Source: Candidatus Omnitrophota bacterium (GTDB taxonomy: Bacteria > Omnitrophota > Gorgyraeia > Zapsychrales > Zapsychraceae). Taken from it: 51,808 bases of DNA. Shown in pieces: positions 24,932 through 32,376 of the stretch; position 1 is the first letter of the stretch, and each line of letters starts with the position of its first letter. The notes beneath the pieces were generated by a model. It had not been told where the DNA came from, searched no databases, and saw only the letters and a program-made list of their open reading frames with translations. The position numbers and the translations under genes are program-made. The DNA is taken from the NCBI GenBank assembly GCA_020429915.1, contig JAGQKV010000022.1:116219-168026 (forward strand), in the 5' to 3' direction.

Positions 24932-25279
24932 ATGTTGATTGAGTTTTGTCACGCCAAGATTACGTATGCCACGATCACCCAGGCCGAGCTGTTTTACGAG
25001 GGCAGCATCACCCTGGACCGCGATATCCTTGAGGCGGCCGATATCGTTCCGGGTCAGAAGGTCCAGATCGTCAACCTGAACAACGGCCAGCGGTTTGATA
25101 CGTACACGATCGCCGGAGAGGCCGGCAGCGGTACGGTTTGCCTGAACGGACCGGCCGCGCGGCTGGGGGTGGTGGGTGACCGGATCCATATTCTCAGTTA
25201 CGCGCTGATTGAACGTCACAAGGCCCGCGACATGAGTACCCGGGTGGTCGCGCTGGACGCGAACAACAAGATTTCATGA
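24932..25279 (+). CDS. panD: Aspartate 1-decarboxylase
   Basis: 115 residues. PanD makes beta-alanine from aspartate for pantothenate and coenzyme A synthesis. The proenzyme cleaves itself between G24 and S25 in the motif FYEGSITLD, turning S25 into the pyruvoyl group. Other conserved segments are AADIVPGQKVQIVNLNNGQRFDTY near 36-59 and SGTVCLNGPAARLGVVGDRIHI near 66-87. Length and motif positions are normal. The stop overlaps the start of the deformylase gene (ATGATG), so the two are translationally coupled. Confidence 0.97.
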   Translation: MLIEFCHAKITYATITQAELFYEGSITLDRDILEAADIVPGQKVQIVNLNNGQRFDTYTIAGEAGSGTVCLNGPAARLGVVGDRIHILSYALIERHKARDMSTRVVALDANNKIS

Positions 25280-25797
25280 TGAACCTGCCGATTCCTCAGT
25301 TGACGATCCGTTTATACGGCGATCCCTGCTTGCGAGCAAAATGCGAGCCGGTGGAGGAGATTGGCATCGTTGAGAAACTGCTGGTCGAGGCCATGATCGA
25401 TACCATGGACCGTCATAAGGGCATCGGTCTGGCCGCCCCCCAGGTCGGAGTCAACAAAAGGATTTTGGTGGCCGATATCGGCGACGGCCCGGTGGCCATG
25501 ATCAATCCGGTCATCAAGGAGATCAAGGGAGAGGCGGTGATGGAGGAGGGGTGTCTGAGTATCCCCGAGGTCAACGTGAATGTGACCCGTCCCGCAGTCA
25601 TCAGGGTCAGCTATACCGATTTGAACAACAGGCCCCGTGAACGCAAGTTCAAGGAGCTGATGGCCCGGGTGATCCTGCATGAAAATGATCACCTGGACGG
25701 CAAACTGATTACCGACTATGCCACCGCCGAAGAATTAAAGAAGTACGCCGAAGTGCTGAAGAAACTCGAAGATCTGCAGCAAAAGAAATCCGGTTAA
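25276..25797 (+). CDS. def: Peptide deformylase
   Basis: 173 residues. The enzyme removes the formyl group from new proteins using a bound iron or other divalent metal. All three family motifs are present: GIGLAAPQVG (49-58), EEGCLSIP with the metal ligand C93, and HENDHLDG with ligands H135 and H139 and catalytic E136. The start ATGATG overlaps the panD stop; either ATG is possible. It is followed by lipA after 36 bases. The pairing with panD and lipA looks like simple operon packing of housekeeping genes. Confidence 0.97.
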   Translation: MMNLPIPQLTIRLYGDPCLRAKCEPVEEIGIVEKLLVEAMIDTMDRHKGIGLAAPQVGVNKRILVADIGDGPVAMINPVIKEIKGEAVMEEGCLSIPEVNVNVTRPAVIRVSYTDLNNRPRERKFKELMARVILHENDHLDGKLITDYATAEELKKYAEVLKKLEDLQQKKSG

Positions 25798-25833
25798 TCG
25801 TAATTTTCAGCATGTTGTGAGCAGGAGCCCAGT

Positions 25834-26739
25834 GTGAATCCATCCGCGCAAACCAAACCCGGACGCATTTCGCCGTTGCCCGAGTGGTTTCGTCAGCCGC
25901 TTCCGGACATGGACAAGATCCGCCGCATGAAACAGGACTTCCGTGCCGCGGGCCTGCATACTGTATGCGAGAGTGCGCGCTGCCCGAATATCGGACAGTG
26001 TTGGGGACAGGGCGTGGCGACCTTTATGATCCTGGGTGAGATCTGCACACGGGCGTGCCGGTTCTGCGCGGTCAAAGCCGGTCGGCCGATGGAAGTCGAC
26101 ACCGGGGAGCCGCGCAAGGTCGCCGAGGCCGTCCGTGATCTGCGGTTGCGCTATGTTGTAATTACCTCCGTCGCCCGTGACGACATTCCGGACGAGGGGG
26201 CGGAACATTTTTATCAAACTATCGGCACGATCCGTGAACTCAGCCCGCAAACCAGGATCGAAGTCCTGATACCGGATTTTTCCAACAAGACCGCCAGTAT
26301 CCGCCGCCTCATCGAGGCCCGGCCCGAGGTGGTCAGCCACAATATCGAAAGCGTGCGCCGTGTTTCGCAAAAGATCCGTCCCCAGGCCCAGTACGACCGA
26401 TCGCTGGCCGTGTTGCGGAATTTCAAGGACATGGACGCGGCGTTGTTCACCAAGTCGAGTTTTATGGTCGGTTTCGGAGAAACGCATGACGAAATTGAAG
26501 AGGTCATGCGCGACCTGCTTACGGCCGGAGTCGATATCCTCACCATCGGACAGTACCTGCAACCCACGCAGCTAAAGCGCCATCTTCCCGTTGAGAAATT
26601 CTACGCCCCGCAGGAGTTCGACTTTTACAAGCAACTCGGATTGCAGATGGGCTTCAAACACGTCATGAGCGGACCACTGGTCCGCAGTTCCTATATCGCC
26701 GAAGAAGGCTATAAGGAGTGTTTTGCCAAATCCGGTTAA
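25834..26739 (+). CDS. lipA: Lipoyl synthase
   Basis: 301 residues from a GTG start with CAGGAG upstream. LipA is a radical SAM enzyme that inserts two sulfurs into octanoyl groups bound to lipoyl domains. Both iron-sulfur clusters are visible: the auxiliary cluster cysteines C45, C50 and C56 in CESARCPNIGQC, and the SAM cluster C71, C75, C78 in CTRACRFC. The C-terminal RSSYIAEE contains the conserved serine (RSSY) that binds the auxiliary cluster. HNIESVRRVSQKIRP and MVGFGETHDEI are also typical. No lipB or lipoate ligase is in the window. Confidence 0.97.
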   Translation: MNPSAQTKPGRISPLPEWFRQPLPDMDKIRRMKQDFRAAGLHTVCESARCPNIGQCWGQGVATFMILGEICTRACRFCAVKAGRPMEVDTGEPRKVAEAVRDLRLRYVVITSVARDDIPDEGAEHFYQTIGTIRELSPQTRIEVLIPDFSNKTASIRRLIEARPEVVSHNIESVRRVSQKIRPQAQYDRSLAVLRNFKDMDAALFTKSSFMVGFGETHDEIEEVMRDLLTAGVDILTIGQYLQPTQLKRHLPVEKFYAPQEFDFYKQLGLQMGFKHVMSGPLVRSSYIAEEGYKECFAKSG

Positions 26740-26745
26740 GCGCCC

Positions 26746-27726
26746 ATGAAGAATGTTCTCAATTATATCCTGCGTATCGGCATCAGTCTGCTTTTACTGT
26801 GGTGGATCTTCAAGCATATCGACACCGAGCAGACCCTGACCGTGGTCAAGTCCGCGGATATGCGCTATCTCGCGGTTGCCTTTCTGTTTTTCTTTACCAC
26901 TTACGTCCTGACGTTTTACCGCTGGACCCTGTTCATCAAGGGCATGGACCTGCAGGCGCCGGAACGTGAGATCTTCCGGTATTTTTGCATCGGCACGTTC
27001 GGAAATCTTTTTTTGCCCAGCGCGATCGGCGGGGACGCCATCAAGATCGTCGGCCTGTGCCGTATCGTGCATCACAAGGCCAAAGTGGTGGGTTCGATTC
27101 TGCTGGACCGGTTGAGCGGTTATGCCGGACTGGTGATCGTGATGATCATCGCCTGCATCTTCGGTTGGGAGCATATCCAGGAACCGGGCATCCTGATCCC
27201 GATCCTCTTCGTCATACCGGGGACCATTGTCGTGGCCCTGGTTCTGTTCAACGAGAAGATCTACGAGTTTTGCTGCCGGATCTTTGACCGTATCCCCAAA
27301 ATCAAGAACGCGCTGATGCAGATGCACTATGATATCGCGCTGATGAAGAATCATCCCGGGCACGGTTACGGCGGGATCTTCCTGTCGTGCCTGTCCCACG
27401 TCTGTCTGGCATTACTGTCCTATTTTATCGCGGTGGGGTTGCATCAGGAGGTGAGCGTGATCCACTTCCTGATCTTTTTTCCGCTGATCAGTGTGGCTTC
27501 GGCGCTGCCGTCACTGGGCGGGCTCGGTGTCCGCGAGGTAGCCGCGGTGTATTTCTTCGGCAAGATCGGGATCGAATCGGGAACGGCCGCGAGCATCACG
27601 CTGATGACCTATGTCTTTATGGTGGTGGTGGGGCTGATCGGCGGAGCGATTTATGTCACTACATTATCTGCTGGACGGGTACAACATCCTGCACCAGATC
27701 CCGGGGCTCCTGCATCAGGAGGTTGA
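26746..27726 (+). CDS. Flippase-like membrane protein (LPG synthase transmembrane-domain family)
   Basis: 326 residues with about eight membrane segments, of the UPF0104 family related to the membrane part of lysylphosphatidylglycerol synthase. Typical motifs are YRWTLFIKGMDL near 60, GTFGNLFLPSAIGGDAIKIV near 85-104, LLDRLSGYAGLVIVM near 123-137 and the late LPSLGGLGVREVAAVYFF near 255-272. Related proteins are annotated as lipid flippases, but direct evidence is limited. The gene overlaps the 5' end of the NYN-domain gene by 74 bases, an unusually long but credible overlap, since both reading frames carry clear family motifs. Confidence 0.85.
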   Translation: MKNVLNYILRIGISLLLLWWIFKHIDTEQTLTVVKSADMRYLAVAFLFFFTTYVLTFYRWTLFIKGMDLQAPEREIFRYFCIGTFGNLFLPSAIGGDAIKIVGLCRIVHHKAKVVGSILLDRLSGYAGLVIVMIIACIFGWEHIQEPGILIPILFVIPGTIVVALVLFNEKIYEFCCRIFDRIPKIKNALMQMHYDIALMKNHPGHGYGGIFLSCLSHVCLALLSYFIAVGLHQEVSVIHFLIFFPLISVASALPSLGGLGVREVAAVYFFGKIGIESGTAASITLMTYVFMVVVGLIGGAIYVTTLSAGRVQHPAPDPGAPASGG

Positions 27727-28150
27727 CCAGCAGCGGCTGGTCTTGGTGCGGGAAATCGAACGCGCCAGTCCGCACGGCAGCGGACGCAACCGGGTGACGT
27801 TAATCTTTGACGGCCGGCCGGGTCCGGTCCCGGCGATCCAGTCTGCGGCGGTAAAGGTCATCTTCAGCATGGACCGCAGCGCGGATGACAGGATCCGCGA
27901 GGCGGTGTTGGCGTCCAAGAACGCCCGGCAGCTCATTGTCGTTACCGATGATCGCGCCCTGCAGTACGCGGTGCGGGCCGAAGGCGCCCAAGTGCTGGGG
28001 GTGAATGAGTTCTTGGCCCGGCTACGGTCACCGGGAGGAGGGAAACAGCCGCGTGCCGGGAAAACCCTGACCCAGGCGGAAGTCGAGCGTATCAACAAGG
28101 AGCTCGAGGAGCGCTGGCTGAAGGGAGACGAATCCGGAGGCAACGCATAA
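27653..28150 (+). CDS. YacP-like NYN domain ribonuclease
   Basis: 165 residues. The NYN/PIN-like fold is shown by HYLLDGYNILHQIPG at the start (acidic D8), VTLIFDGRPGP near 48-58 and the later acidic cluster LIVVTDDRALQYAVRAEGA near 92-110. This matches YacP, called Rae1 in Bacillus subtilis, where it cleaves mRNA on the ribosome. The C-terminal 40 residues are charged and probably flexible or helical. The start lies inside the previous gene; an internal start would lose the first acidic motif, so the overlap is kept. Confidence 0.85.
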   Translation: MSLHYLLDGYNILHQIPGLLHQEVDQQRLVLVREIERASPHGSGRNRVTLIFDGRPGPVPAIQSAAVKVIFSMDRSADDRIREAVLASKNARQLIVVTDDRALQYAVRAEGAQVLGVNEFLARLRSPGGGKQPRAGKTLTQAEVERINKELEERWLKGDESGGNA

Positions 28151-28191
28151 CTTGTTCCCATAAAAATATTTATCAACGGTCAATCTTTGGT

Positions 28192-28197
28192 TATAAT
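28192..28197 (+). promoter_or_regulatory. Possible -10 box directly before mlaE
   Basis: A perfect TATAAT lies 10 bases before the mlaE ATG, in an AT-rich gap. The best -35 candidate at the right distance is TTTATC (28169-28174), which is poor. If used, the mRNA would be nearly leaderless. It may be chance. Confidence 0.3.
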
Positions 28198-28207
28198 ACG
28201 GGATCGC

Positions 28208-28981
28208 ATGAAAACACTGATTCATTCGCTGACTGGATTTATCAAGGGAACCGGTGATGCTCTTTGGTTTTTGGGGGATGTTGTTTTGGGCAACATCCTG
28301 TGTTTTCGCGTCCGCATCGGTGAAGTGCTGAAACAGATTTATGAGCAGGGCGTGCAGTCGGTGGTGATTATCTCGCTGACCGCGCTGGCTTCCGGTGTGG
28401 TGCTGGCCCTGCAGGGGTATGCGGCCATCAGCCGTTTCGGCGCCAAGGAAGTGGTTCCGTTGATGGTCGGGCTGACCCTGGTCCGTGAGTTGGGACCGGT
28501 CTTTGCCGCGCTGGTATTTTCCGGCAAAGCCGGGGCGCGGATTACCGCGGAACTCGGTACGATGAACGTCAACGACCAGATCGTGGCCACGCGGACGATG
28601 GGGGTGGACCCGGTCGAATTTCTGGTCGTTCCCCGGTTTCTGGCGACCGTACTCGTATTGCCTATACTGACTATTCTGGCCGAGATTATCGGGATCGCCG
28701 GCGGCTATTTTATCGGGGTATATGAGGCGCATGTGCCCGGACAGTTTTATCTCAATCTGACCTTCGAAGCGATCCGCTGGGTCGATTTCTTCAGCGGCTT
28801 CATCAAAGTCTTTTTCTTCTCGTTTTTTATCGCTTGGATTTGTTGCTATCAGGGCTACACGACCCGTGGGGGATCGCTTGGCGTGGGACGGTTTACGACC
28901 AAAGCGGTGGCCTATTCGTACATAACGATTATCATTTCGAACGCGTTTTTGACCAAGTTTATCTTAACCCTCTGGGGTTAG
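28208..28981 (+). CDS. mlaE: MlaE-type ABC permease (phospholipid or lipid transport)
   Basis: 257 residues from the ATG at 28208; a TTG seven codons upstream would include the possible -10 box and is rejected. The family's permease signatures are clear: SVVIISLTALASGVVLALQGY near 55-75, LVRELGPVFAALVFSGKAGARITAELGTMNVNDQIVA near 98-135, and the late IKVFFFSFFIAWICCYQGYTTRGGSLGVGRFTTKAVAYS near 200-240. MlaE pairs with the MlaF ATPase and the MCE protein MlaD to move phospholipids between the membranes. Here the order is mlaE, a lipoprotein, mlaF, mlaD, all within a few bases. Confidence 0.93.
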   Translation: MKTLIHSLTGFIKGTGDALWFLGDVVLGNILCFRVRIGEVLKQIYEQGVQSVVIISLTALASGVVLALQGYAAISRFGAKEVVPLMVGLTLVRELGPVFAALVFSGKAGARITAELGTMNVNDQIVATRTMGVDPVEFLVVPRFLATVLVLPILTILAEIIGIAGGYFIGVYEAHVPGQFYLNLTFEAIRWVDFFSGFIKVFFFSFFIAWICCYQGYTTRGGSLGVGRFTTKAVAYSYITIIISNAFLTKFILTLWG

Positions 28982-28991
28982 AAAGGACTGC

Positions 28992-29345
28992 ATGCGTACG
29001 ATCCGTAGCCGTTGGCTCGTATTCCTAATCCTTACTGTTCCGCTGACGGGATGTGTCTCCACCGCTCCCGGCGGTAACAAGGGGCATTTGCCGACGTATC
29101 CGTTCACGAATATCGAACCCGAATGGATCCGCAACGGGGAGCCGGTGGACTTTGAAGGCGAGCTATGGTTTCCCCAGGACGGTATCGAAAGCCTGACGGA
29201 CCAGGAGGTCCTGCCCGTGGGAAATTACCGCGACGTGCAGCTGTTTGTCGATAAAGTCGACGTTCGTCCCTTTGACCGGGTATATACCAAATTCGGCGTC
29301 AACAAATACCGGTATTTTGAAAGAACCAAGACCGGCGCCAAATGA
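28992..29345 (+). CDS. Small lipoprotein inside the mla operon
   Basis: 117 residues. The signal ends in the lipobox LTGC, so C21 would carry the lipid. The mature part has no family I know: segments EPEWIRNGEPVDFEGELWFPQDG and YRDVQLFVDKVDVRPFDRVYTKFGVNKYRYF suggest a small beta-rich domain. The ribosome site is AAAGGA just upstream, and the stop overlaps the mlaF start (ATGA), so it is made together with the transporter. Its place between permease and ATPase suggests a periplasmic or outer membrane partner of the Mla system; that is inference. Confidence 0.8.
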   Translation: MRTIRSRWLVFLILTVPLTGCVSTAPGGNKGHLPTYPFTNIEPEWIRNGEPVDFEGELWFPQDGIESLTDQEVLPVGNYRDVQLFVDKVDVRPFDRVYTKFGVNKYRYFERTKTGAK

Positions 29346-30058
29346 TCGAGTTGACCGGCGTCAGCAAGAGCTTCAACGGACAGGTGATCCTGGATAATGT
29401 CAACCTGAAGGTCGCTGCCGGAGAAATCCTGGTCATCCTCGGTGAAAGCGGGACGGGCAAGAGCGTTCTTTTAAAACACATGATCGGACTGATCCGGCCG
29501 GACGCGGGCGAGGTGAAGATCGAGGGGAAGAACATCGCGCACCATACGGAACGACAGCTGCTCAAGCTGCGCAAAGATATCGGGTTCGTGTTCCAGGAAG
29601 GCGCGCTTTACGATTTCATGAACTGTTACGACAATATCGCCTTTCCGCTTCGTGAACATACGAAATTGAAAGAAAAGGAAATTTCCGATAAAATCGGTAA
29701 GGTGTTGACGCTTTTGGATCTGAAGAAGGTGGAAGCCAAGATGCCCGCGGAGTTGAGCGGGGGGATGAAAAAGCGGGTAGCCTTGGCGCGGGCGATCGTA
29801 CTGGATTCCAAGATTTTATTTTGTGACGAGCCGACGTCGGGGCTGGATCCCATCCGCAGCCGCGACATTTCAAATTTGATCCGGGACATTTCCCGGCAGC
29901 TGCATTGTACGACCGTGATTACGTCGCATAACGTACGCAACGCGTTGCGCGTGGCGGACCGCATCATCCTCATCGCCAAAGGCCGCATCGTCTTTGACGG
30001 CAAGGGTGATGAATTCCGGGGTTCGGACAAAGAGGAAATCCAGGAGTTTTTGGTCTAG
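29342..30058 (+). CDS. mlaF: MlaF-type ABC transporter ATPase
   Basis: 238 residues, a complete ABC ATPase. Walker A is GESGTGKS (34-41), the signature is LSGGMKKRVALARAI near 138-152 and Walker B with the catalytic glutamate is ILFCDEPTSGLDP near 158-170; the switch histidine is in TVITSHNVRNALRVADRI. The LSGGMKKRVALARA form is typical of MlaF and related MCE-system ATPases. It powers MlaE-mediated lipid movement. The start overlaps the lipoprotein stop and mlaD begins 8 bases after its end. Confidence 0.95.
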   Translation: MIELTGVSKSFNGQVILDNVNLKVAAGEILVILGESGTGKSVLLKHMIGLIRPDAGEVKIEGKNIAHHTERQLLKLRKDIGFVFQEGALYDFMNCYDNIAFPLREHTKLKEKEISDKIGKVLTLLDLKKVEAKMPAELSGGMKKRVALARAIVLDSKILFCDEPTSGLDPIRSRDISNLIRDISRQLHCTTVITSHNVRNALRVADRIILIAKGRIVFDGKGDEFRGSDKEEIQEFLV

Positions 30059-30066
30059 GGAGACAC

Positions 30067-30738
30067 ATGGACAGTAAAGATTTCGCGAAAAGTTTTCTGG
30101 CGGGATTATTTTTTATTCTCGGGATCGGGCTGATTGCCGCCTTTATCATCACGTTGGGAAAGGATAAGGGCCTGGCCCAGGAAAAATTCCAGATTCAGGT
30201 GGTGTTTAAGGAAATCGGCGGCCTCACCGAAGGCGCGCCCGTCCGTTTGTCGGGTGTCAATGTGGGGACGGTGGGCAATATTGATTTTCTGGAGCAGCCG
30301 CTGCAGGGACGTAACGTGATCGTGACCGTGAATATCCTCCAGCGGTTCCGCAAGCAGTTCGACAACGGCATCCATTTCAAGATCATAACGGACGGTGTGC
30401 TGGGTGAGAAGCTGATCGTCATCAACATTGTCGAGAACAAGCCGCCCACCGATATCACCAAGCCGTTGATCGGAGAGGACCCGCTGGAAGTGGGGGACCT
30501 GGCCGAGACGTTTTCTTCAAGCGCCGAGGCATTTACCCTGGCCGCGGAAGAGATCAGTCAGGCGGATTTGCAGGGTGTCACACAGGGATTGACCGAGGCC
30601 TCGCAGTCGCTGGTGGGGACATCCGAAGGGCTGAATCAGGTGTTGGAGGAACTCTACGATATCACCCGCAAATCGAAGCGGATTTTCGACCGGATCGAGC
30701 AAAAAGTCATTGACGGTGAGCTGTTTAAGGTCTTCTAA
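30067..30738 (+). CDS. mlaD: MlaD-type MCE domain protein
   Basis: 223 residues. An N-terminal membrane anchor (about 10-31) is followed by one MCE domain: FQIQVVFKEIGGLTEGAPVRLSGVNVGTVGNIDF near 41-74 is the classic MCE core, then VIVTVNILQRFRKQFDNGIHFKIITDGVLGEKLIVI. MCE proteins form hexameric rings in the periplasm that bind lipid. The C-terminal 75 residues form a helical tail (LAETFSSSAEAFTLAAEEISQADLQGVTQGLTEASQSLVGTSEG), as in longer MCE proteins. It ends the mla operon and is followed by a 52-base gap. Confidence 0.93.
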   Translation: MDSKDFAKSFLAGLFFILGIGLIAAFIITLGKDKGLAQEKFQIQVVFKEIGGLTEGAPVRLSGVNVGTVGNIDFLEQPLQGRNVIVTVNILQRFRKQFDNGIHFKIITDGVLGEKLIVINIVENKPPTDITKPLIGEDPLEVGDLAETFSSSAEAFTLAAEEISQADLQGVTQGLTEASQSLVGTSEGLNQVLEELYDITRKSKRIFDRIEQKVIDGELFKVF

Positions 30739-30790
30739 CCGCGTCCCGGACGCGTTCCGGGTCGTCAAATAAACGCCGGAAAGGGTAAAC

Positions 30791-31168
30791 ATGTTTATCG
30801 TGGGAAATTTTTTAATTGCTGTGGCGACAATAATTGGTATAATCCTTTGGCTATTAACATGGTTGATTGTCATTCGCGCCCTGATCAGTTGGGTCAATCC
30901 CGATCCCTATAACCCGATCGTGGTCTTTTTGCAGCGGTCCACCGATCCCCTGTTGGAACCGATCCGCCGCCAGATGCCGCGGATGCCGGTCGACTTTTCG
31001 CCGTTTATCGCGATTTTGGTGATTATTTTTATTCGGGTATTCCTTGTTGCGTCTCTTACCGATTTAGGCCTGCGCTTAAAGAGCGAGGCGCGTCAGTCCC
31101 GGATTATCAACGCCGGCGTCATGCCGTTGGACCAGGGCGGCACGGCGGATGACATGATGTATCGATAA
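30791..31168 (+). CDS. YggT family membrane protein
   Basis: 125 residues with two membrane segments. The family motif is complete: LTWLIVIRALISWVNPDPYNPIVVFLQRSTDPLLEPIRRQMP near 21-62, then VDFSPFIAILVIIFIRVFLV. YggT proteins are linked to cell division and osmotic tolerance in some bacteria and plastids, but their molecular role is unclear. The C-terminal 25 residues (LRLKSEARQSRIINAGVMPLDQGG) are a short extension. It is followed within 25 bases by ybaB. Confidence 0.88.
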   Translation: MFIVGNFLIAVATIIGIILWLLTWLIVIRALISWVNPDPYNPIVVFLQRSTDPLLEPIRRQMPRMPVDFSPFIAILVIIFIRVFLVASLTDLGLRLKSEARQSRIINAGVMPLDQGGTADDMMYR

Positions 31169-31191
31169 ACAGCTTAGTGAAGGAGTACGTG

Positions 31192-31485
31192 ATGTTCGAT
31201 AAAGTGAAGCAAATGATGGAAATGAAGCGGCAGGCCGATACCATTAAGAAAGAATTGGAATCGACCTTTGTGGAAGTCGAAGAGATCAACGGGTTACGCA
31301 TCCGTATCAGCGGAGCCCAGAAATTCAAGGGCATTCAATTCGACGAGAAGTTTTTGGAAGGCCGTGACAATGCCCGTTTGGAAAAGGACCTGCTGCGCTG
31401 CCTCAACGCCGCTATTAAGAAATCGCAGCAAGTGGCCGCCGAAAAAATGAAATCAGTTATGCCGGGTGGCTTTCCCGGTATGTAA
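31192..31485 (+). CDS. ybaB: YbaB/EbfC family nucleoid-associated protein
   Basis: 97 residues from the ATG at 31192, six bases after AAGGAG (31180-31185); a GTG start at 31177 would put the ribosome site inside the gene. The family pattern is visible: an N-terminal helix KVKQMMEMKRQADTIKKELE, the beta part STFVEVEEINGLRIRISGAQKFKGIQFDEKF, and a C-terminal helix KDLLRCLNAAIKKSQQVAAEKMKS ending in the GGFPGM tail typical of YbaB. It binds DNA as a dimer. In many genomes it neighbours dnaX and recR; here it is with yggT and greA. Confidence 0.85.
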   Translation: MFDKVKQMMEMKRQADTIKKELESTFVEVEEINGLRIRISGAQKFKGIQFDEKFLEGRDNARLEKDLLRCLNAAIKKSQQVAAEKMKSVMPGGFPGM

Positions 31486-31509
31486 TCCGTCTTCGGAAAG
31501 GAGCAAGGG

Positions 31510-31743
31510 ATGCCTTACGATCAGTCACTCGACGTGGCCAAATTCAAGGAAACCAAAGATTTCGGAGAGACCCGCATCACGGTGGGGGTGTACTCCTACA
31601 ATGAGGGAGCGGTTAAGCTGCAACTCTCGCGGGAAAACATGAACGCGAACGAAGAATGGCGGTTTGCCAAGCTCGGACGGATGACCAAGGAAGAGGCCCA
31701 GGAGATCATTCCGATCATGACCAAGGCCGTGGAACAGATGTAA
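31510..31743 (+). CDS. Small conserved-looking protein of unknown function
   Basis: 77 residues with an AAGGAG ribosome site. The sequence (MPYDQSLDVAKFKETKDFG, then ITVGVYSYNEGAVKLQLSRE and FAKLGRMTKEEAQEIIPIM) suggests a compact alpha/beta domain of about 60 residues. I do not recognise the family. It sits between ybaB and greA in a tightly spaced run, so it is probably a real, expressed housekeeping accessory gene. Confidence 0.75.
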   Translation: MPYDQSLDVAKFKETKDFGETRITVGVYSYNEGAVKLQLSRENMNANEEWRFAKLGRMTKEEAQEIIPIMTKAVEQM

Positions 31744-31771
31744 CAACGCTCAACTCAGGAAGGGGAATCAC

Positions 31772-32248
31772 ATGTCGGATGACGTATACCTGACGCGTGC
31801 CTGCTATCAAAAATTTTGTGACGAACTGGAGCGGCTCAAGAAAGATTCACTGAAGATCGCCACTCAGATCGATGAAGCCCGTCAACTGGGCGACCTGAAG
31901 GAGAACGCGGAGTATCACGCGGCCAAAGAGGCGCAAGCCCACAACGCCGCGCGTCAGCGCGATCTAAAGGGCAAGATCAGTATGGCGAAGATCATCGAGG
32001 ACCAGGATATCCCCGGTGACAAGATTTATATCGGCGCGATTGTCACTCTGAAGGATCTGGAAACGGATGAGGAAATGACCTATCAGATGGTGTCGCCCGA
32101 GGAGGCCAGCTACGAAGATAATAAGTTATCCATATTCGCGCCGATCGGGAAGGGCCTGATGGGCCAGCCGGAAGGCGCTGAGGTGAATATCAACGTCCCG
32201 GCCGGTACGCTGCAATATAAAATTCTTAAGATCGCAAGACCGAAGTAG
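31772..32248 (+). CDS. greA: Transcription elongation factor GreA
   Basis: 158 residues. GreA enters the RNA polymerase secondary channel and stimulates cleavage of backtracked RNA. The N-terminal coiled coil contains the conserved GDLKENAEYHAAKEAQ near 49-64, whose tip acidic residues act at the polymerase active site. The C-terminal FKBP-like domain includes GAIVTLKDLETDEEMTYQMVSPEEASYEDNKLSIFAPIGKGLMGQPEGAEV. The ATG follows GGAAGGGGA. An intrinsic terminator follows. Confidence 0.95.
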   Translation: MSDDVYLTRACYQKFCDELERLKKDSLKIATQIDEARQLGDLKENAEYHAAKEAQAHNAARQRDLKGKISMAKIIEDQDIPGDKIYIGAIVTLKDLETDEEMTYQMVSPEEASYEDNKLSIFAPIGKGLMGQPEGAEVNINVPAGTLQYKILKIARPK

Positions 32249-32271
32249 CAAGATTAATTCAGCGCAATTAG

Positions 32272-32308
32272 AAAAACCCTCACCCGCATGGCGGATGAGG
32301 GTTTTTTT
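32272..32308 (+). terminator. Intrinsic terminator after greA
   Basis: AAAAACCCTCACCCGC pairs with GCGGATGAGGGTTTTT around a 3-base ATG loop, with one A/C-type mismatch in the stem. The run of seven T bases on + and five A bases on the other side means it could work in both directions. Confidence 0.92.
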
Positions 32309-32376
32309 ATAAATGACGGGCCAACTTTTGTTTGAATTTCATTGTTCCGGTCCCGGCTTTATGTTACCTTTGGATC

